This document shows, piece by piece, positions 43,667-52,597 of a stretch of DNA of 64,000 nt. Within the stretch, counting starts at the first letter, position 1; the number at the start of each line of letters is the position of its first letter. The position numbers were made by a program, and so were the translations under genes. Below the pieces are notes generated by a model. The model made no database searches and was not told the DNA's origin. It saw only the letters and a list, made by a program, of their open reading frames with translations. Origin of the DNA: Hyphomicrobium_A sp965243865 (GTDB lineage Bacteria > Pseudomonadota > Alphaproteobacteria > Rhizobiales > Hyphomicrobiaceae); NCBI RefSeq assembly GCF_965243865.1, contig NZ_OZ251603.1, forward strand, positions 3,162,001 through 3,226,000, in the 5' to 3' direction.

Positions 43667-45508
43667 ATGGCGACACGCCCCAATACACAGCTGGCGGTAC
43701 GTTCCCCCCAGGCTCTGCAGCCCGCCCAGCGAACGCTCCCCGTGCGCGCACCCGGAGCCGCATTCGCCGATGATCCGGCCGACGACGCGGCGAGCGGTCT
43801 CGCCGATGCCGTCGATCGTTCGGTGCACTACGCCATGTCGCGGCTCACGATGGGGCTGTCGCCGGCGGCCGTGCTCGAGGCCTATTACGATTGGATGCTG
43901 CACCTCGCGGGATCTCCGGGCAAGCAGGGGCAGCTCGTTCACAAGGCGCTGCGCAAGTGGCTGCGTCTCGTTCATTACACGACGGCTGCCATTGCCAATC
44001 CGAGTTGCCCCGAATGCTGCATCGAGCCGCTGCCGCAGGATAAGCGCTTTCGCGGCGACGCATGGAAAGCCTTCCCCTACAACGTGATGAGCCAAGCTTT
44101 TCTGCTGCAACAGCAGTGGTGGCACAACGCCACGGTCGGCGTACGCGGTGTTGAGCGCGATCACGAGAAGCAGGTCGAATTTGCCACCCGCCAGATGCTC
44201 GACATGCTCTCGCCGTCGAACTTCCTTTTCACCAATCCCGAGGTGATGCAGAAGACGATCAGCGACTTCGGCATGAACCTCGTGCGCGGCTATTGGAACT
44301 TCGCCGAGGATTTTCAGCGCGCAATCGATGGCCGCCCGCCCGTCGGCATGGAGAACTTCAGGGTCGGCGAGACGCTGGCGGTGACGCCCGGCGAGGTCAT
44401 CTATCGCAACGACCTGATCGAGCTGATCCAGTATGAGCCACGCACCAAGCGCGTTAAGGCCGAGCCCGTGCTGATCGTGCCGGCCTGGATCATGAAGTAC
44501 TACATCCTCGACCTCAGCGCACAGAACTCGCTGGTGCAGTACCTGCTCGACCGCGGCTACACGGTCTTCATGATATCCTGGAAGAACCCGGATTCGTCTG
44601 ACCGCAACCTCAGCTTCGAGGATTATCGCAAGCAGGGCGTCGAGGCCGCGCTGGATGCGGTCCGCACGGTCATTCCCAACCGCAAGGTGCACGCTGCCGG
44701 CTATTGCCTCGGCGGTACGCTGCTCTCCGTTGCCGCCGCCACGCTCTCGCGCGAGCATCGCGATATCTTGGCCACGATGACCCTATTCGCCGCTCAGGTC
44801 GACTTCACCGAGGCTGGCGAGCTCACGCTGTTCATCAACGAGGGCCAGGTCTCCTTCCTCGAAGACATGATGTGGAAAGAGGGTTATCTCGACGCCCGGC
44901 AGATGTCCGGCGCCTTCCAGCTTCTGCGTTCCAACGACCTCATCTGGTCGCGCATGGTGCACGACTATCTGATGGGCGAACGTGAGCCGTTGTTCGATCT
45001 CATGGCGTGGAACGCCGATTCAACGCGCATGCCCTATCGCATGCACTCCGACTACCTGCGCCAGCTCTTCCTCAACAACGACTTCGCCGAGGGGCGCTTG
45101 CGCACCGACGGAGAGATCGCCGCGCTCACCGACATCAGGGTTCCCGTCTTCGCGGTCTCCACCGAGACGGACCACGTGGCGCCCTGGCGCTCTGTCTTCA
45201 AGCTGAACCTGCTGCTCGATACCGAGGTCACGTTTTTGCTGACCACCGGCGGCCATAACGCCGGTATCGTCTCCCCGCCCGGCAACTCGAAACGCAGCTA
45301 TCGCGTGGCGACGCGCACAGATGCCGACATCTATCTCGATCCCGACACGTGGTACGTGAAGATGATGCCCAACCAGGGTTCCTGGTGGCCGGAGTGGGTG
45401 CGCTGGCTCGATGCACATTCCAGCGGCGAGGTCGATGCCAGAGAGCCCGGAGGCGGCAAGCTCACGCCGCTGTGCAAGGCGCCCGGAACCTACGTCCTGC
45501 AGACCTAG
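43667..45508 (+). CDS. phaC: class I poly(3-hydroxyalkanoate) synthase
   Basis: Polymerises 3-hydroxyacyl-CoA into PHA granules. The ATG at 43667 (GAGAGG seven bases upstream) gives 613 residues. The N-terminal PhaC domain is followed by the alpha/beta hydrolase core. The nucleophile is C347 in GYCLGGT (Cys in place of Ser, as in PHA synthases). The acid is likely Asp in TETDHVAPW and the base His in TTGGHNAGIVSPPG. The neighbour on the other strand ends 5 bp away. No phaA/phaB is here, but a phasin-like gene lies at 48079. Confidence 0.94.
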   Translation: MATRPNTQLAVRSPQALQPAQRTLPVRAPGAAFADDPADDAASGLADAVDRSVHYAMSRLTMGLSPAAVLEAYYDWMLHLAGSPGKQGQLVHKALRKWLRLVHYTTAAIANPSCPECCIEPLPQDKRFRGDAWKAFPYNVMSQAFLLQQQWWHNATVGVRGVERDHEKQVEFATRQMLDMLSPSNFLFTNPEVMQKTISDFGMNLVRGYWNFAEDFQRAIDGRPPVGMENFRVGETLAVTPGEVIYRNDLIELIQYEPRTKRVKAEPVLIVPAWIMKYYILDLSAQNSLVQYLLDRGYTVFMISWKNPDSSDRNLSFEDYRKQGVEAALDAVRTVIPNRKVHAAGYCLGGTLLSVAAATLSREHRDILATMTLFAAQVDFTEAGELTLFINEGQVSFLEDMMWKEGYLDARQMSGAFQLLRSNDLIWSRMVHDYLMGEREPLFDLMAWNADSTRMPYRMHSDYLRQLFLNNDFAEGRLRTDGEIAALTDIRVPVFAVSTETDHVAPWRSVFKLNLLLDTEVTFLLTTGGHNAGIVSPPGNSKRSYRVATRTDADIYLDPDTWYVKMMPNQGSWWPEWVRWLDAHSSGEVDAREPGGGKLTPLCKAPGTYVLQT

Positions 45509-45513
45509 CCGCG

Positions 45514-47520
45514 TCAGAGCCCGAATGGATATGTATCCGGCACGCCCTCGAGGTTACGCGTGACAAGCGGGCTGACGGCTGACGTGGTGTCGATCCACAC
45601 GTACTCGTCGAACTGCCGCGGCAGCACCGCCTGGAAGTAGTGGCTCGCGATCTCCGTGTCGGGGCGGTAGATCACACCGATCGCCCGTTCGATACGCGGC
45701 AAAGACAGCGGCTCTCTGAGGCCAGCGGCAAGATTTCGCCCCAGCGGCAGCATGAAGCGCGCTTTGCCGGTTTCCTCGCTCACCGCGTGGCACTGGCGTT
45801 CGTGGCTCCTCGGCTGCGACGGACGCACCTTCATCACCTGCATCGGCCCATCCCAGTCGGAGGCAGCAGCAACGGTTCCGCTGTCGGTCCCAAATCCGAT
45901 CCGGTAGGCTGCCTCGCCGTACTCGCGCCGGCAGAGCTCGCCGATATTGGTCTCGCCGCGGCTGCCCATCTCCGTGGCGCTCGCATCTCCAACGTGCGAA
46001 TTGTGCGCCCAGATGACAGCCTTGCTGTGCGGCCCATAGAACGCAAACAGCGCCTTGAGCGTCTCGAACATGTGCGTGTCGCGCAGGTTCCACGACGCGC
46101 GCGAGCCGTAATACATCACGCGGTAATAGCGCTCGGCGCTGGCAACGAGACGCGCGTTCTGCACCGCGTCGAGATACCGTTCGCCGTCTCGAACCGCGTA
46201 TTCCCGCTGGCGCGCAAGGATGCCGGACAGCATCAGCGCAACTTCATTCTCACAAGTGCGGTAGCCGCCACTGAGCGCCGCACGCCCGTACGTTGCAGGA
46301 TCCGATTGCCATGGCGTCAGACAACCATACCTCTCGCGTGCGATTTCCGCGGCCTCGGGATCGACTTGGTCGAGGTATTCGAGCACCGCCCGGATTGATG
46401 TGTGCAGGCTGTAGAGATCGAGGCCGTGAAAGGCGACACGCTCCTTCGGCAACATGCTGTGATTATATTCGCGCAGCCAGTCGACGAATTCCCGGACCTC
46501 TTGGTTGCGCCACATCCACGTTGGGAAACGCGCAAAGGCGGTCCACTCTGAAGCGGGAAACTCGAAATGCCGCACGTAATGGTCGATGCGCGCCGCATCC
46601 GGCCAGTCGCCCTCTATGGCAACGAAGGTAAAGTCCTTCCGCGTGATCAGCGCGCGCGTGATCTTCTCGCGCAGCCGGTAGAACTCCGATGTCCCGTGCG
46701 TCGCCTCCCCGATCAGCACGACGCGGGCATCGCCGATGCGCGTCAGTAGCCGATCGAGGTCGGCGTCATCCACATCGTCGAACGGCTCGATTTGCTGTTT
46801 CAGCGCCTTGACGAGGTCTGCATCGACGCCGTCTTTGCTGGGTTTCTTCGCTCGCACGCGGGGGCGGCTAGGCTCCTCCCATCCCTCTTCGCCAACCAGG
46901 GGGACGAAGCGCACGTCGGCGATATCTTCGGTCTTGTACTCGTCGTCGCTGACGCGCGTGATGCGGACCAGCTCCTGAGCACGCGGATCGCGCCCAACCG
47001 GGATGACAAGTCGCCCGCCGACCTTTAGCTGCTGCATGAGCGAGCGCGGAACGTCCGGGCCGCCGGCGGCGACGATGATGGCGTCGTAAGGAGCATGCTC
47101 CGGCCATCCGCGCGTGCCATCGGCGTGCAGCACATGCACGTTGCGATAACCGAGGTCGGCAAGACGCTCCGAAGCTTTGGCAGCGAGCGCACCAATGCGC
47201 TCCACCGTATAGACCTCGCCAGCAATGCGCGACAGAACCGCCGCCGCGTAACCTGATCCAGCTCCGATCTCCAGCACCCTTTCGCCGCCCGACAGCGCGA
47301 GCGCTTCGACCATGAACGCCACGATATACGGCTGCGATATCGTCTGCTCTTCACCGATCGGGAGTGGCGCGTCCTCGTAGGCGTAGTCGCGCATATGAGA
47401 GGGCAAGAACCTCTCGCGCGGCACTTCGTTCATCGCATCGAGCACCAACGGGGACCGAACGCCGCGCCCCTTTATGTGGTGCTCGATCATGTACTCGCGC
47501 TGGGAAGCAAAGCCGCTCAT
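45514..47520 (-). CDS. fused protein-L-isoaspartate O-methyltransferase and erythromycin-esterase-like protein
   Basis: 668 residues. The N-terminal part (1 to ~215) is a full Pcm: RGVRSPLVLDAMNEVPRE, GEEQTISQPYIVA and the SAM loop VLEIGAGSGYAAAVL. It would repair isoaspartyl sites in proteins. A linker (KKPSKDGVDADL) leads to an EreA-like domain (~235-668) with VVLIGEATHGTSEFY, EGDWPDAARID, VAFHGLDLYSL and IWAHNSHVGDASATEMG, keeping the His and Glu of the esterase site. The fusion suggests a joint role in damage repair or hydrolysis. Whether the second domain hydrolyses a macrolide is not known. Confidence 0.88.
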   Translation of the reverse strand: MSGFASQREYMIEHHIKGRGVRSPLVLDAMNEVPRERFLPSHMRDYAYEDAPLPIGEEQTISQPYIVAFMVEALALSGGERVLEIGAGSGYAAAVLSRIAGEVYTVERIGALAAKASERLADLGYRNVHVLHADGTRGWPEHAPYDAIIVAAGGPDVPRSLMQQLKVGGRLVIPVGRDPRAQELVRITRVSDDEYKTEDIADVRFVPLVGEEGWEEPSRPRVRAKKPSKDGVDADLVKALKQQIEPFDDVDDADLDRLLTRIGDARVVLIGEATHGTSEFYRLREKITRALITRKDFTFVAIEGDWPDAARIDHYVRHFEFPASEWTAFARFPTWMWRNQEVREFVDWLREYNHSMLPKERVAFHGLDLYSLHTSIRAVLEYLDQVDPEAAEIARERYGCLTPWQSDPATYGRAALSGGYRTCENEVALMLSGILARQREYAVRDGERYLDAVQNARLVASAERYYRVMYYGSRASWNLRDTHMFETLKALFAFYGPHSKAVIWAHNSHVGDASATEMGSRGETNIGELCRREYGEAAYRIGFGTDSGTVAAASDWDGPMQVMKVRPSQPRSHERQCHAVSEETGKARFMLPLGRNLAAGLREPLSLPRIERAIGVIYRPDTEIASHYFQAVLPRQFDEYVWIDTTSAVSPLVTRNLEGVPDTYPFGL

Positions 47521-47761
47521 TGGAGTTTCCAGGATTCGACGTGGCGTGCCCGACCCGTTGGCACACTACGACGCGTGCGCAAGGTGCGCGAGCCGCATGA
47601 CAAGAGATTTGTCCGCTCCCCCAATAGCTGGTTACGCAACTCGATAGCGTTGTTCATGGCGATCCAGAATCGCAACGAGCGGCACCTAACAGGCAGATCC
47701 CAATCAATTTTCTTTAATACGTGATGGGGTAGCTATGGAGCGGCAGGAACGGGAGAAGCCC

Positions 47762-47995
47762 ATGAAGTTTAGTTTGAAGTACATCGCTCCGTTGGCCGTC
47801 GTCGCTGGCGGCGTTATCGCAGGCAACGCAATGGCTGCCGACTTTGGCCCGCCGCCGCCTCCTCCGGCGCCTCCGGTCGTGTACGTTGCGCCTGACTATC
47901 GCTGCATGCGCTGGAGCCAGCGCTGCGAATTCCGCTGGGGCCTCGGCACCTGGCGTTACGCTCGCTGCATGTATCGCCACAGCTGCGGCGCCTGA
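47762..47995 (+). CDS. small secreted Pro- and Cys-containing protein
   Basis: 77 residues from the ATG at 47762 (GGGAG upstream). The signal peptide ends at GNAMAAD, followed by a proline run (PPPPPPAPP) and a domain with four Cys spaced YRCMRWSQRCEF and RCMYRHSCGA, likely two disulfides. Aromatic and Arg residues are frequent. No known family. Single gene, followed by a weak hairpin at 48031. Confidence 0.7.
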   Translation: MKFSLKYIAPLAVVAGGVIAGNAMAADFGPPPPPPAPPVVYVAPDYRCMRWSQRCEFRWGLGTWRYARCMYRHSCGA

Positions 47996-48030
47996 TCGGC
48001 CACTGGCCAATCACAATGATCACTGGTGAG

Positions 48031-48046
48031 GCCGGCGAAAGTCGGC
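48031..48046 (+). terminator. GAAA-loop hairpin between two convergent genes
   Basis: GCCGGC and GTCGGC pair over six bases (one G-T) around a GAAA tetraloop, followed by TTCACTT. It lies between the secreted-protein gene and the convergent phasin-like gene. Confidence 0.4.
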
Positions 48047-48078
48047 TTCACTTCCACTGGGCAACCGCGACGCCGTCT

Positions 48079-48429
48079 TCACGCGGCTGATCGCGCGCGA
48101 TTAGGTTGCTGGGCCGAAGGCTCGGCGAGAAGAGTTCCGCTGTTTATCGCGGCAAGGCGCAGCCACTCGCCCTGGTATTGGATGAATGCCCTGTTCCAAA
48201 AATCGATCCACGTCTGCTGCACGTCCTGAGGAGACCGGCAGTGCGACAGGCGCTCAGGTAGCCGCACATCCTCTTCGATCCGCGCAAGCGTGAAGTCGGT
48301 CAGCTCCGAAGTCACTTCGATTGCCCGCGTGCACATGGCGTCGGTCAGCTGCACGCCTGTCGCGAGCGCCGGACCTGTCCACGCCACCAGCTGCTGATCC
48401 GCTTTCGTCGCGATCTGTTCCTTCGCCAT
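48079..48429 (-). CDS. phasin-like protein
   Basis: The ATG at 48429 gives 116 residues starting MAKEQIATKADQQLVAW; the longer frame up to 48648 lacks coding character. The sequence is amphipathic-helical (TRAIEVTSELTDFTLARIEE, DVQQTWIDFWNRAFIQYQGE), the pattern of the phasin family that coats PHA granules or regulates membrane surfaces. The nearby PHA synthase supports the call. Confidence 0.75.
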   Translation of the reverse strand: MAKEQIATKADQQLVAWTGPALATGVQLTDAMCTRAIEVTSELTDFTLARIEEDVRLPERLSHCRSPQDVQQTWIDFWNRAFIQYQGEWLRLAAINSGTLLAEPSAQQPNRARSAA

Positions 48430-48754
48430 TTTCTGCCTCCACGAATGAAGCCGCGGTTTCAACGCCAATACCTGGCAGGCCGCTGCGGGTGGGGCCCTGT
48501 CCTGACCGGCCCGGGCATCTGATCGTGACGAACGCGCGGCGCGGCACCGGGTTCGCCAATCAGAACCTATCAATGCGCTCGCACGTGCGCACTGCCAAGC
48601 CCATATGAGTTGAGCAGACGACGGAACACGTGCGTTGACACGCATCAATTACTCGCATTGCATCTATCGACCCGCCGCAATGCGCCATTGATCCGTAGCA
48701 AGAACATTACGTCACTGCTTGAAGTAGAGGAGCCTAAAGCCAGAGGAGAGTTTT
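48430..48754. other. 325-bp divergent intergenic stretch
   Basis: No gene with protein-like sequence is visible. The left part must hold the phasin-like gene's promoter. The right part has GGAGAG just before the CBS gene's ATG at 48755 and its promoter. Confidence 0.55.
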
Positions 48755-49174
48755 ATGAAAATTCGCGAGCTGATGCATAAGGGCATTGAAGTCATGCCGC
48801 CCGAAACGCCGCTTTCCGTGCTGGCGCAAAGAATGCGCGAAAAGGACATCGGCGCAATTCCAGTTGGCACCAAGGACAAGTTGCAGGGCATGGTGACCGA
48901 TCGCGACATCACCATTCGCGCGGTGGCGAACGGCAAGGATCTGTCGAAGCTCACCGCCGCCGATGTGATGACCAAGGGCGCCGTATGCTGCGCTGAAGAC
49001 GAGACGGTCCACGATGTATTGCGCACCATGGAAGCCAAGAAGATCCGACGCATTCCCGTGTGCGACCAGAGCCGTCACGTGATTGGCATGATCAGTCTCG
49101 GCGATATCTCAGCGGCGGCGACAGACAAGCTCACTGCCGAGGTCATGAAGGCCGTGTCGGCACATCACGCATGA
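48755..49174 (+). CDS. CBS-domain pair protein
   Basis: 139 residues built of two CBS motifs (IREL... VMPPETPLSVLAQRM and IPVGTKDKLQGMVTDRDITI; then ADVMTKGAVCCAEDETVHDVL and RIPVCDQSRHVIGMISLGDI). Such stand-alone proteins bind adenosyl nucleotides and sense energy or redox state. The second half contains a vicinal CC that could be redox-active. A strong hairpin terminator follows. Confidence 0.92.
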   Translation: MKIRELMHKGIEVMPPETPLSVLAQRMREKDIGAIPVGTKDKLQGMVTDRDITIRAVANGKDLSKLTAADVMTKGAVCCAEDETVHDVLRTMEAKKIRRIPVCDQSRHVIGMISLGDISAAATDKLTAEVMKAVSAHHA

Positions 49175-49256
49175 TGCATCGCTAGAGCGAGGCCAGAGCA
49201 CGCTCAAGCGGGCACGCAGCGACACTCGTGGGTCGATGCGGCGGGCCCCGCAGAGA

Positions 49257-49286
49257 AACGCCCGGACAGCGAGCTGCCCGGGCGTT
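49257..49286 (+). terminator. hairpin terminator after the CBS gene
   Basis: AACGCCCGG and CCGGGCGTT pair perfectly over nine bases with a 12-base loop, followed by CTTATTC. It lies 83 bases after the CBS stop and just before the end of the convergent SH3 gene, so it probably serves both. Confidence 0.8.
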
Positions 49287-49313
49287 CTTATTCACAGAAG
49301 GGACGATGTCACG

Positions 49314-49952
49314 TCAGCGTCGGTCGTCGCGGCGATCATCCCGTCGATCATCCCGTCTATCATCGCGCCGGTCGTCCCGGCGATCGTGCCGATCATCGCG
49401 GCGGTCGTCACGATGCTCGACTCGAGCGGGACGACGCCAGCCCCTCTCCGGGGGTGCACGCATGCCCTTCGGGGCAGTATAGCCTGAACGCCACCAGCCG
49501 GGCTTACGCGGACCAGACGGGGGAGCGTGCCATCCACGGCGCGGCTGCCACTTGTAGGAGTACCAGCGCGCGCGATCCCGGTACCAAGGACGCCCGACGT
49601 AATAGCGATCCCAGTAGTCGCGCACCGAGAACGTCACGAAGGGAATCCGGAAATAGGCTGGACCGTAGTCCGGCAACAGCACCATGTTTCCACGGTAATC
49701 GAAGGCGATGTATTCGCTGTAGACCCAGCCGCGATCAGGTCCCCAGCGGACGTCACACCAGGACTCATCGCGCAGGCAGCCTTCGACGTAGATCGGCTCA
49801 CCTTCGGGGATGACACCGAGACTGGGATAATCGATGTCGGGCCCTGTCCGCATATTTACATTGGCTGTCGCATAGCCGGGGTCGGCCTGCGCAGCGGCGG
49901 CTCCAAGCACTGTCGCCAGCGCGGCCACGATTATTCTAAACTTCATTCGCAT
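49314..49952 (-). CDS. exported SH3-domain protein with a charged repeat tail
   Basis: 212 residues from the ATG at 49952 (a second ATG at 49946 is equally possible; GAGGAG precedes both). The signal peptide reads IIVAALATVLGAAAAQA. An SH3-like domain follows (GYATANVNMRTGPDIDYPSL, CDVRWGPDRGWVYSEYIAF), then a Trp/Arg/Tyr-rich region. The last 32 residues are Arg-Asp repeats. The SH3 part may bind cell-wall peptides. The charged tail is low-complexity and its role is unknown. Confidence 0.85.
   Translation of the reverse strand: MRMKFRIIVAALATVLGAAAAQADPGYATANVNMRTGPDIDYPSLGVIPEGEPIYVEGCLRDESWCDVRWGPDRGWVYSEYIAFDYRGNMVLLPDYGPAYFRIPFVTFSVRDYWDRYYVGRPWYRDRARWYSYKWQPRRGWHAPPSGPRKPGWWRSGYTAPKGMRAPPERGWRRPARVEHRDDRRDDRHDRRDDRRDDRRDDRRDDRRDDRR
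49317..49412 (-). repeat. short tandem repeat encoding (Asp-Arg)-rich tail
   Basis: 96 bases of near-tandem 12-bp units encode RDDR/DDRR tetrads, ending at the stop codon. Such arrays change length by slippage, so the tail length probably varies between strains. Confidence 0.85.
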
Positions 49953-50172
49953 TCGTCTCCTCGGGGGTAGGTGAGGCTCATTTGTGCGCCAACCTTGGCA
50001 GGTTGATGGCCGCCGCCACATTTAGTTGACGCGCCGCTGTCCAACGATAGGCCAACGGTTCGAGGAGCCGATTTCCGGCGCCGCCGCATCTGTTTCAGTC
50101 AGGTCGGCCAACAATTGCACACGCGGGCAGCAGTGCCGGGAACGTTGAGCTGTGGCTACTGATCTTGGACAG

Positions 50173-50189
50173 GTGTGATCAAATTACAC
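50173..50189. promoter_or_regulatory. imperfect palindrome upstream of the TonB receptor
   Basis: GTGTGATC-A-AATTACAC has 6 of 8 matched arm positions and lies about 65 bases before the receptor start, inside a 300-bp gap that otherwise holds no gene. It may be an operator for iron-dependent control. No known Fur, Irr or RirA box is matched with certainty. Confidence 0.3.
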
Positions 50190-50252
50190 TTGCTTTACGT
50201 TGTATCCGTGTGAACATAGCGGCACGGGGTACTGAGTAGGGGTGTAATTGTA

Positions 50253-52484
50253 ATGCGTACGTTTGCGTACGCGGCGCTGTGGGGCGCCGCGATGGGAATC
50301 CTATTGCCTGCTGCCAACGCGCAGGAGGCGCCGCTGACGGCGGCAGGTGACGTAACGGCTTCCGAGGCCACGCCGCTGCCGCCACTGGACGTGACAGCGC
50401 CGTCCCAGCCGTTGAACAAGCCAAAGACCAGCAAAGCCAAAAAGAGCACGACAACGAGTGCTTCGAGTGCCCCGTCCGAAGCGGACGAGGGAACCGAGGG
50501 CGACGGCAAGACCGGTATCTTCACCCTCGGTCAGCTTTCGATGATCGGCGGCGCCACGGTTTCCAACGAGACCATGTGGACCTTCAATACTGTCACACTC
50601 CCGCAGGCGGCTGCGCTCGCACCAGGCGTTTCCATGGCCCAGTACGGTGGTACCCGCAATGAGGGTGACGTGATGGTGCGCGGCTTCGACCGCTGGCGCG
50701 TGCCGCTCACCATCGATGGTGCGCGCATCTATCTGCCCGCCGACAACCGCATCGATATGAATCGCTTCCTGACTCCGGACATCGCCGAGATTCAGATCGA
50801 GAAAGGCTATGTCTCCGTATTGAACGGGCCTGGAGGCATGGCCGGCTCGATCAACATGGTCAGCCGCAAACCCACCAAGGAACTCGAGTCCGAGGTGCGT
50901 GTCGGGATGACCTTCGACGGCGATCTCTCCACGAAGAATGCCTTCACCAGCTATGGCCGTGTGGGCACGCGTCGCGATGAAGGCTACGCGCAAATAAGTG
51001 GCACGATCTACAACGTCGACCAGTGGAATCTCTCGGGCGACTACTCGCCTGTAGCGGGTGCGCTGGAAAAGGGTGATGGCCGCGACGGATCCGAGACCCG
51101 CGACTGGCGAGTAAACGCCAAGATCGGCTACACGCCGAATGCCACTGATGAGTATGCGATCAGCTATACGTCACAGGCCGGCGAGAAAGGCGCGCCGCTC
51201 TTCATCGATCAAACCAGCACTTCTTCCGGAAGATTTTGGCAGTGGCCAAAGTGGGATATGACAAGCCTTGCAGGCTTTACACATACCAAGCTGGGCGAGG
51301 CTTCGTACGTAAAGACCAACGCGTACTACAACACGCTCAACAACTCTCTGTTCTCATACGATAACGCGTCCTATACGACGCAGTCGTTGGGGAAGAGCTT
51401 TAAGAGCTGGTACGATGACGTCGTTTACGGCGGTTCGGTCGAGGTCGGAACCGATCTCATCCCAATGAACACGCTGAAGGCATCGGCGCACTATCGCTTC
51501 GACCATCACGGCGAGCACGACTACAACCGGCCGGACAGCTCCAGCGGCTATGTCGAGCCGATGCAATATCGCGAAGAATACAATTGGTACTTTGCCGCTG
51601 AGAACACGTTCCACGCGACCAAGTGGTTCGATATCGTAGCTGGCATCAGCCAGGACAACTCGCGCCTCAAGCGAGCCGAGTACTACGATAGCACCTCCGG
51701 CGTCGTCAAAGGCTATCCGACGGGAGAAAATGATGCATGGAACTGGCAGAGCGCGGCGATTCTTCGCTATAGCGAAGATGGAAAGGTCTACGCGAATGTC
51801 TCGGAGCGCTCGCGCTTTCCGACGTTGTTCGAGCGTTATTCCACCCGCTTCGGCACGGCACTTCCCAATCCCGACCTCAAGGCGGAGAGAGCGCGAAACT
51901 ATGAGCTCGGTTGGGGCGACACGTTCAACAAAAGGCTGAAGGTATCGGCGGCGGTCTTCTACACCGAGATCAGCGACTACATCGACTCCGTCTACCAGTA
52001 CACAGACTCGTCCACCGGCAATGATGTCCGTCAGAGTCAGAACGTCGGCGATGGTGTGAACCGCGGCATTGAGTTCTCGGTCGACTACGATCTGTTTCCC
52101 GGTCTGCGCGTTGGCGGCAACTACACCTACCTGCATCGCAAAATCTCGGATCCAGTGGATCCGAACTTGAAGCCGACGGATACGCCGACACACGAAGCGT
52201 TTCTTTATATGTCGTGGAAGGCGATGCGCGACCTCACCATCACGCCGAGCCTTGAGCTGGCCAGCAACCGCTGGAGCGTCGTCAGTGGCACATCTGGTCT
52301 CACTGCTGACTACGCCAAGGTCGGCTCCTACGCGCTCGTGAACCTCGATGTCGAGTATCGCCTCGATGAGAACTGGACCGCTTCGCTCGCAGGCAAGAAC
52401 CTGACGGACGAGTATTACGAGCTGACTGACGGCTATCCCGATCCGGGCCGCCAGTTCTACGCCAACATCCGCGCTCAGTTCTGA
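50253..52484 (+). CDS. TonB-dependent outer-membrane receptor
   Basis: 743 residues. A signal peptide (MRTFAYAALWGAAMGILLPAANAQ) is followed by a TonB-box-like region with PLPPLDVTAP and a Ser/Thr/Lys-rich linker. A plug domain follows (about 105-215: QAAALAPGVSMAQYGGTRNE, VMVRGFDRWRVPLTIDG, GPGGMAGSINMVSRKP), then a 22-strand barrel ending in the C-terminal signature DPGRQFYANIRAQF with terminal Phe. It imports a ferric chelate, haem or similar ligand. A strong terminator follows. Confidence 0.93.
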   Translation: MRTFAYAALWGAAMGILLPAANAQEAPLTAAGDVTASEATPLPPLDVTAPSQPLNKPKTSKAKKSTTTSASSAPSEADEGTEGDGKTGIFTLGQLSMIGGATVSNETMWTFNTVTLPQAAALAPGVSMAQYGGTRNEGDVMVRGFDRWRVPLTIDGARIYLPADNRIDMNRFLTPDIAEIQIEKGYVSVLNGPGGMAGSINMVSRKPTKELESEVRVGMTFDGDLSTKNAFTSYGRVGTRRDEGYAQISGTIYNVDQWNLSGDYSPVAGALEKGDGRDGSETRDWRVNAKIGYTPNATDEYAISYTSQAGEKGAPLFIDQTSTSSGRFWQWPKWDMTSLAGFTHTKLGEASYVKTNAYYNTLNNSLFSYDNASYTTQSLGKSFKSWYDDVVYGGSVEVGTDLIPMNTLKASAHYRFDHHGEHDYNRPDSSSGYVEPMQYREEYNWYFAAENTFHATKWFDIVAGISQDNSRLKRAEYYDSTSGVVKGYPTGENDAWNWQSAAILRYSEDGKVYANVSERSRFPTLFERYSTRFGTALPNPDLKAERARNYELGWGDTFNKRLKVSAAVFYTEISDYIDSVYQYTDSSTGNDVRQSQNVGDGVNRGIEFSVDYDLFPGLRVGGNYTYLHRKISDPVDPNLKPTDTPTHEAFLYMSWKAMRDLTITPSLELASNRWSVVSGTSGLTADYAKVGSYALVNLDVEYRLDENWTASLAGKNLTDEYYELTDGYPDPGRQFYANIRAQF

Positions 52485-52502
52485 TCTGGGCAGGTTGTAG
52501 TC

Positions 52503-52538
52503 AGGCCGGCGCGTGCACCCCCGTCCGCGCGCCGGCCT
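52503..52538 (+). terminator. intrinsic terminator after the TonB receptor
   Basis: AGGCCGGCGCG and CGCGCCGGCCT pair perfectly over 11 bases with a 14-base loop, followed by TCTCCTTTTG, 18 bases after the receptor stop. It separates the receptor from the next gene's transcript. Confidence 0.85.
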
Positions 52539-52597
52539 TCTCCTTTTGATCTTGGTCAAGTGCCATTGCGCCCCCCGCGCTTAACTTTGGAGTCGCT

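Noticed and set aside
43514..44758. 414-residue frame on the minus strand opposite phaC
   Set aside because: phaC on the + strand has an intact active site, and the antisense protein shows no family features.
49228..49482. Ser/Arg repeat frame (RRSSRRSS) on the + strand, resembling an SR-rich protein
   Set aside because: It is the shadow of the Asp-Arg repeat at the end of the exported SH3 protein, which has a signal peptide and an SH3 domain.
51354..52559. 401-residue frame on the minus strand opposite the TonB receptor
   Set aside because: It overlaps almost fully a receptor gene that has plug and barrel motifs. The long antisense frame results from GC-rich codon use.
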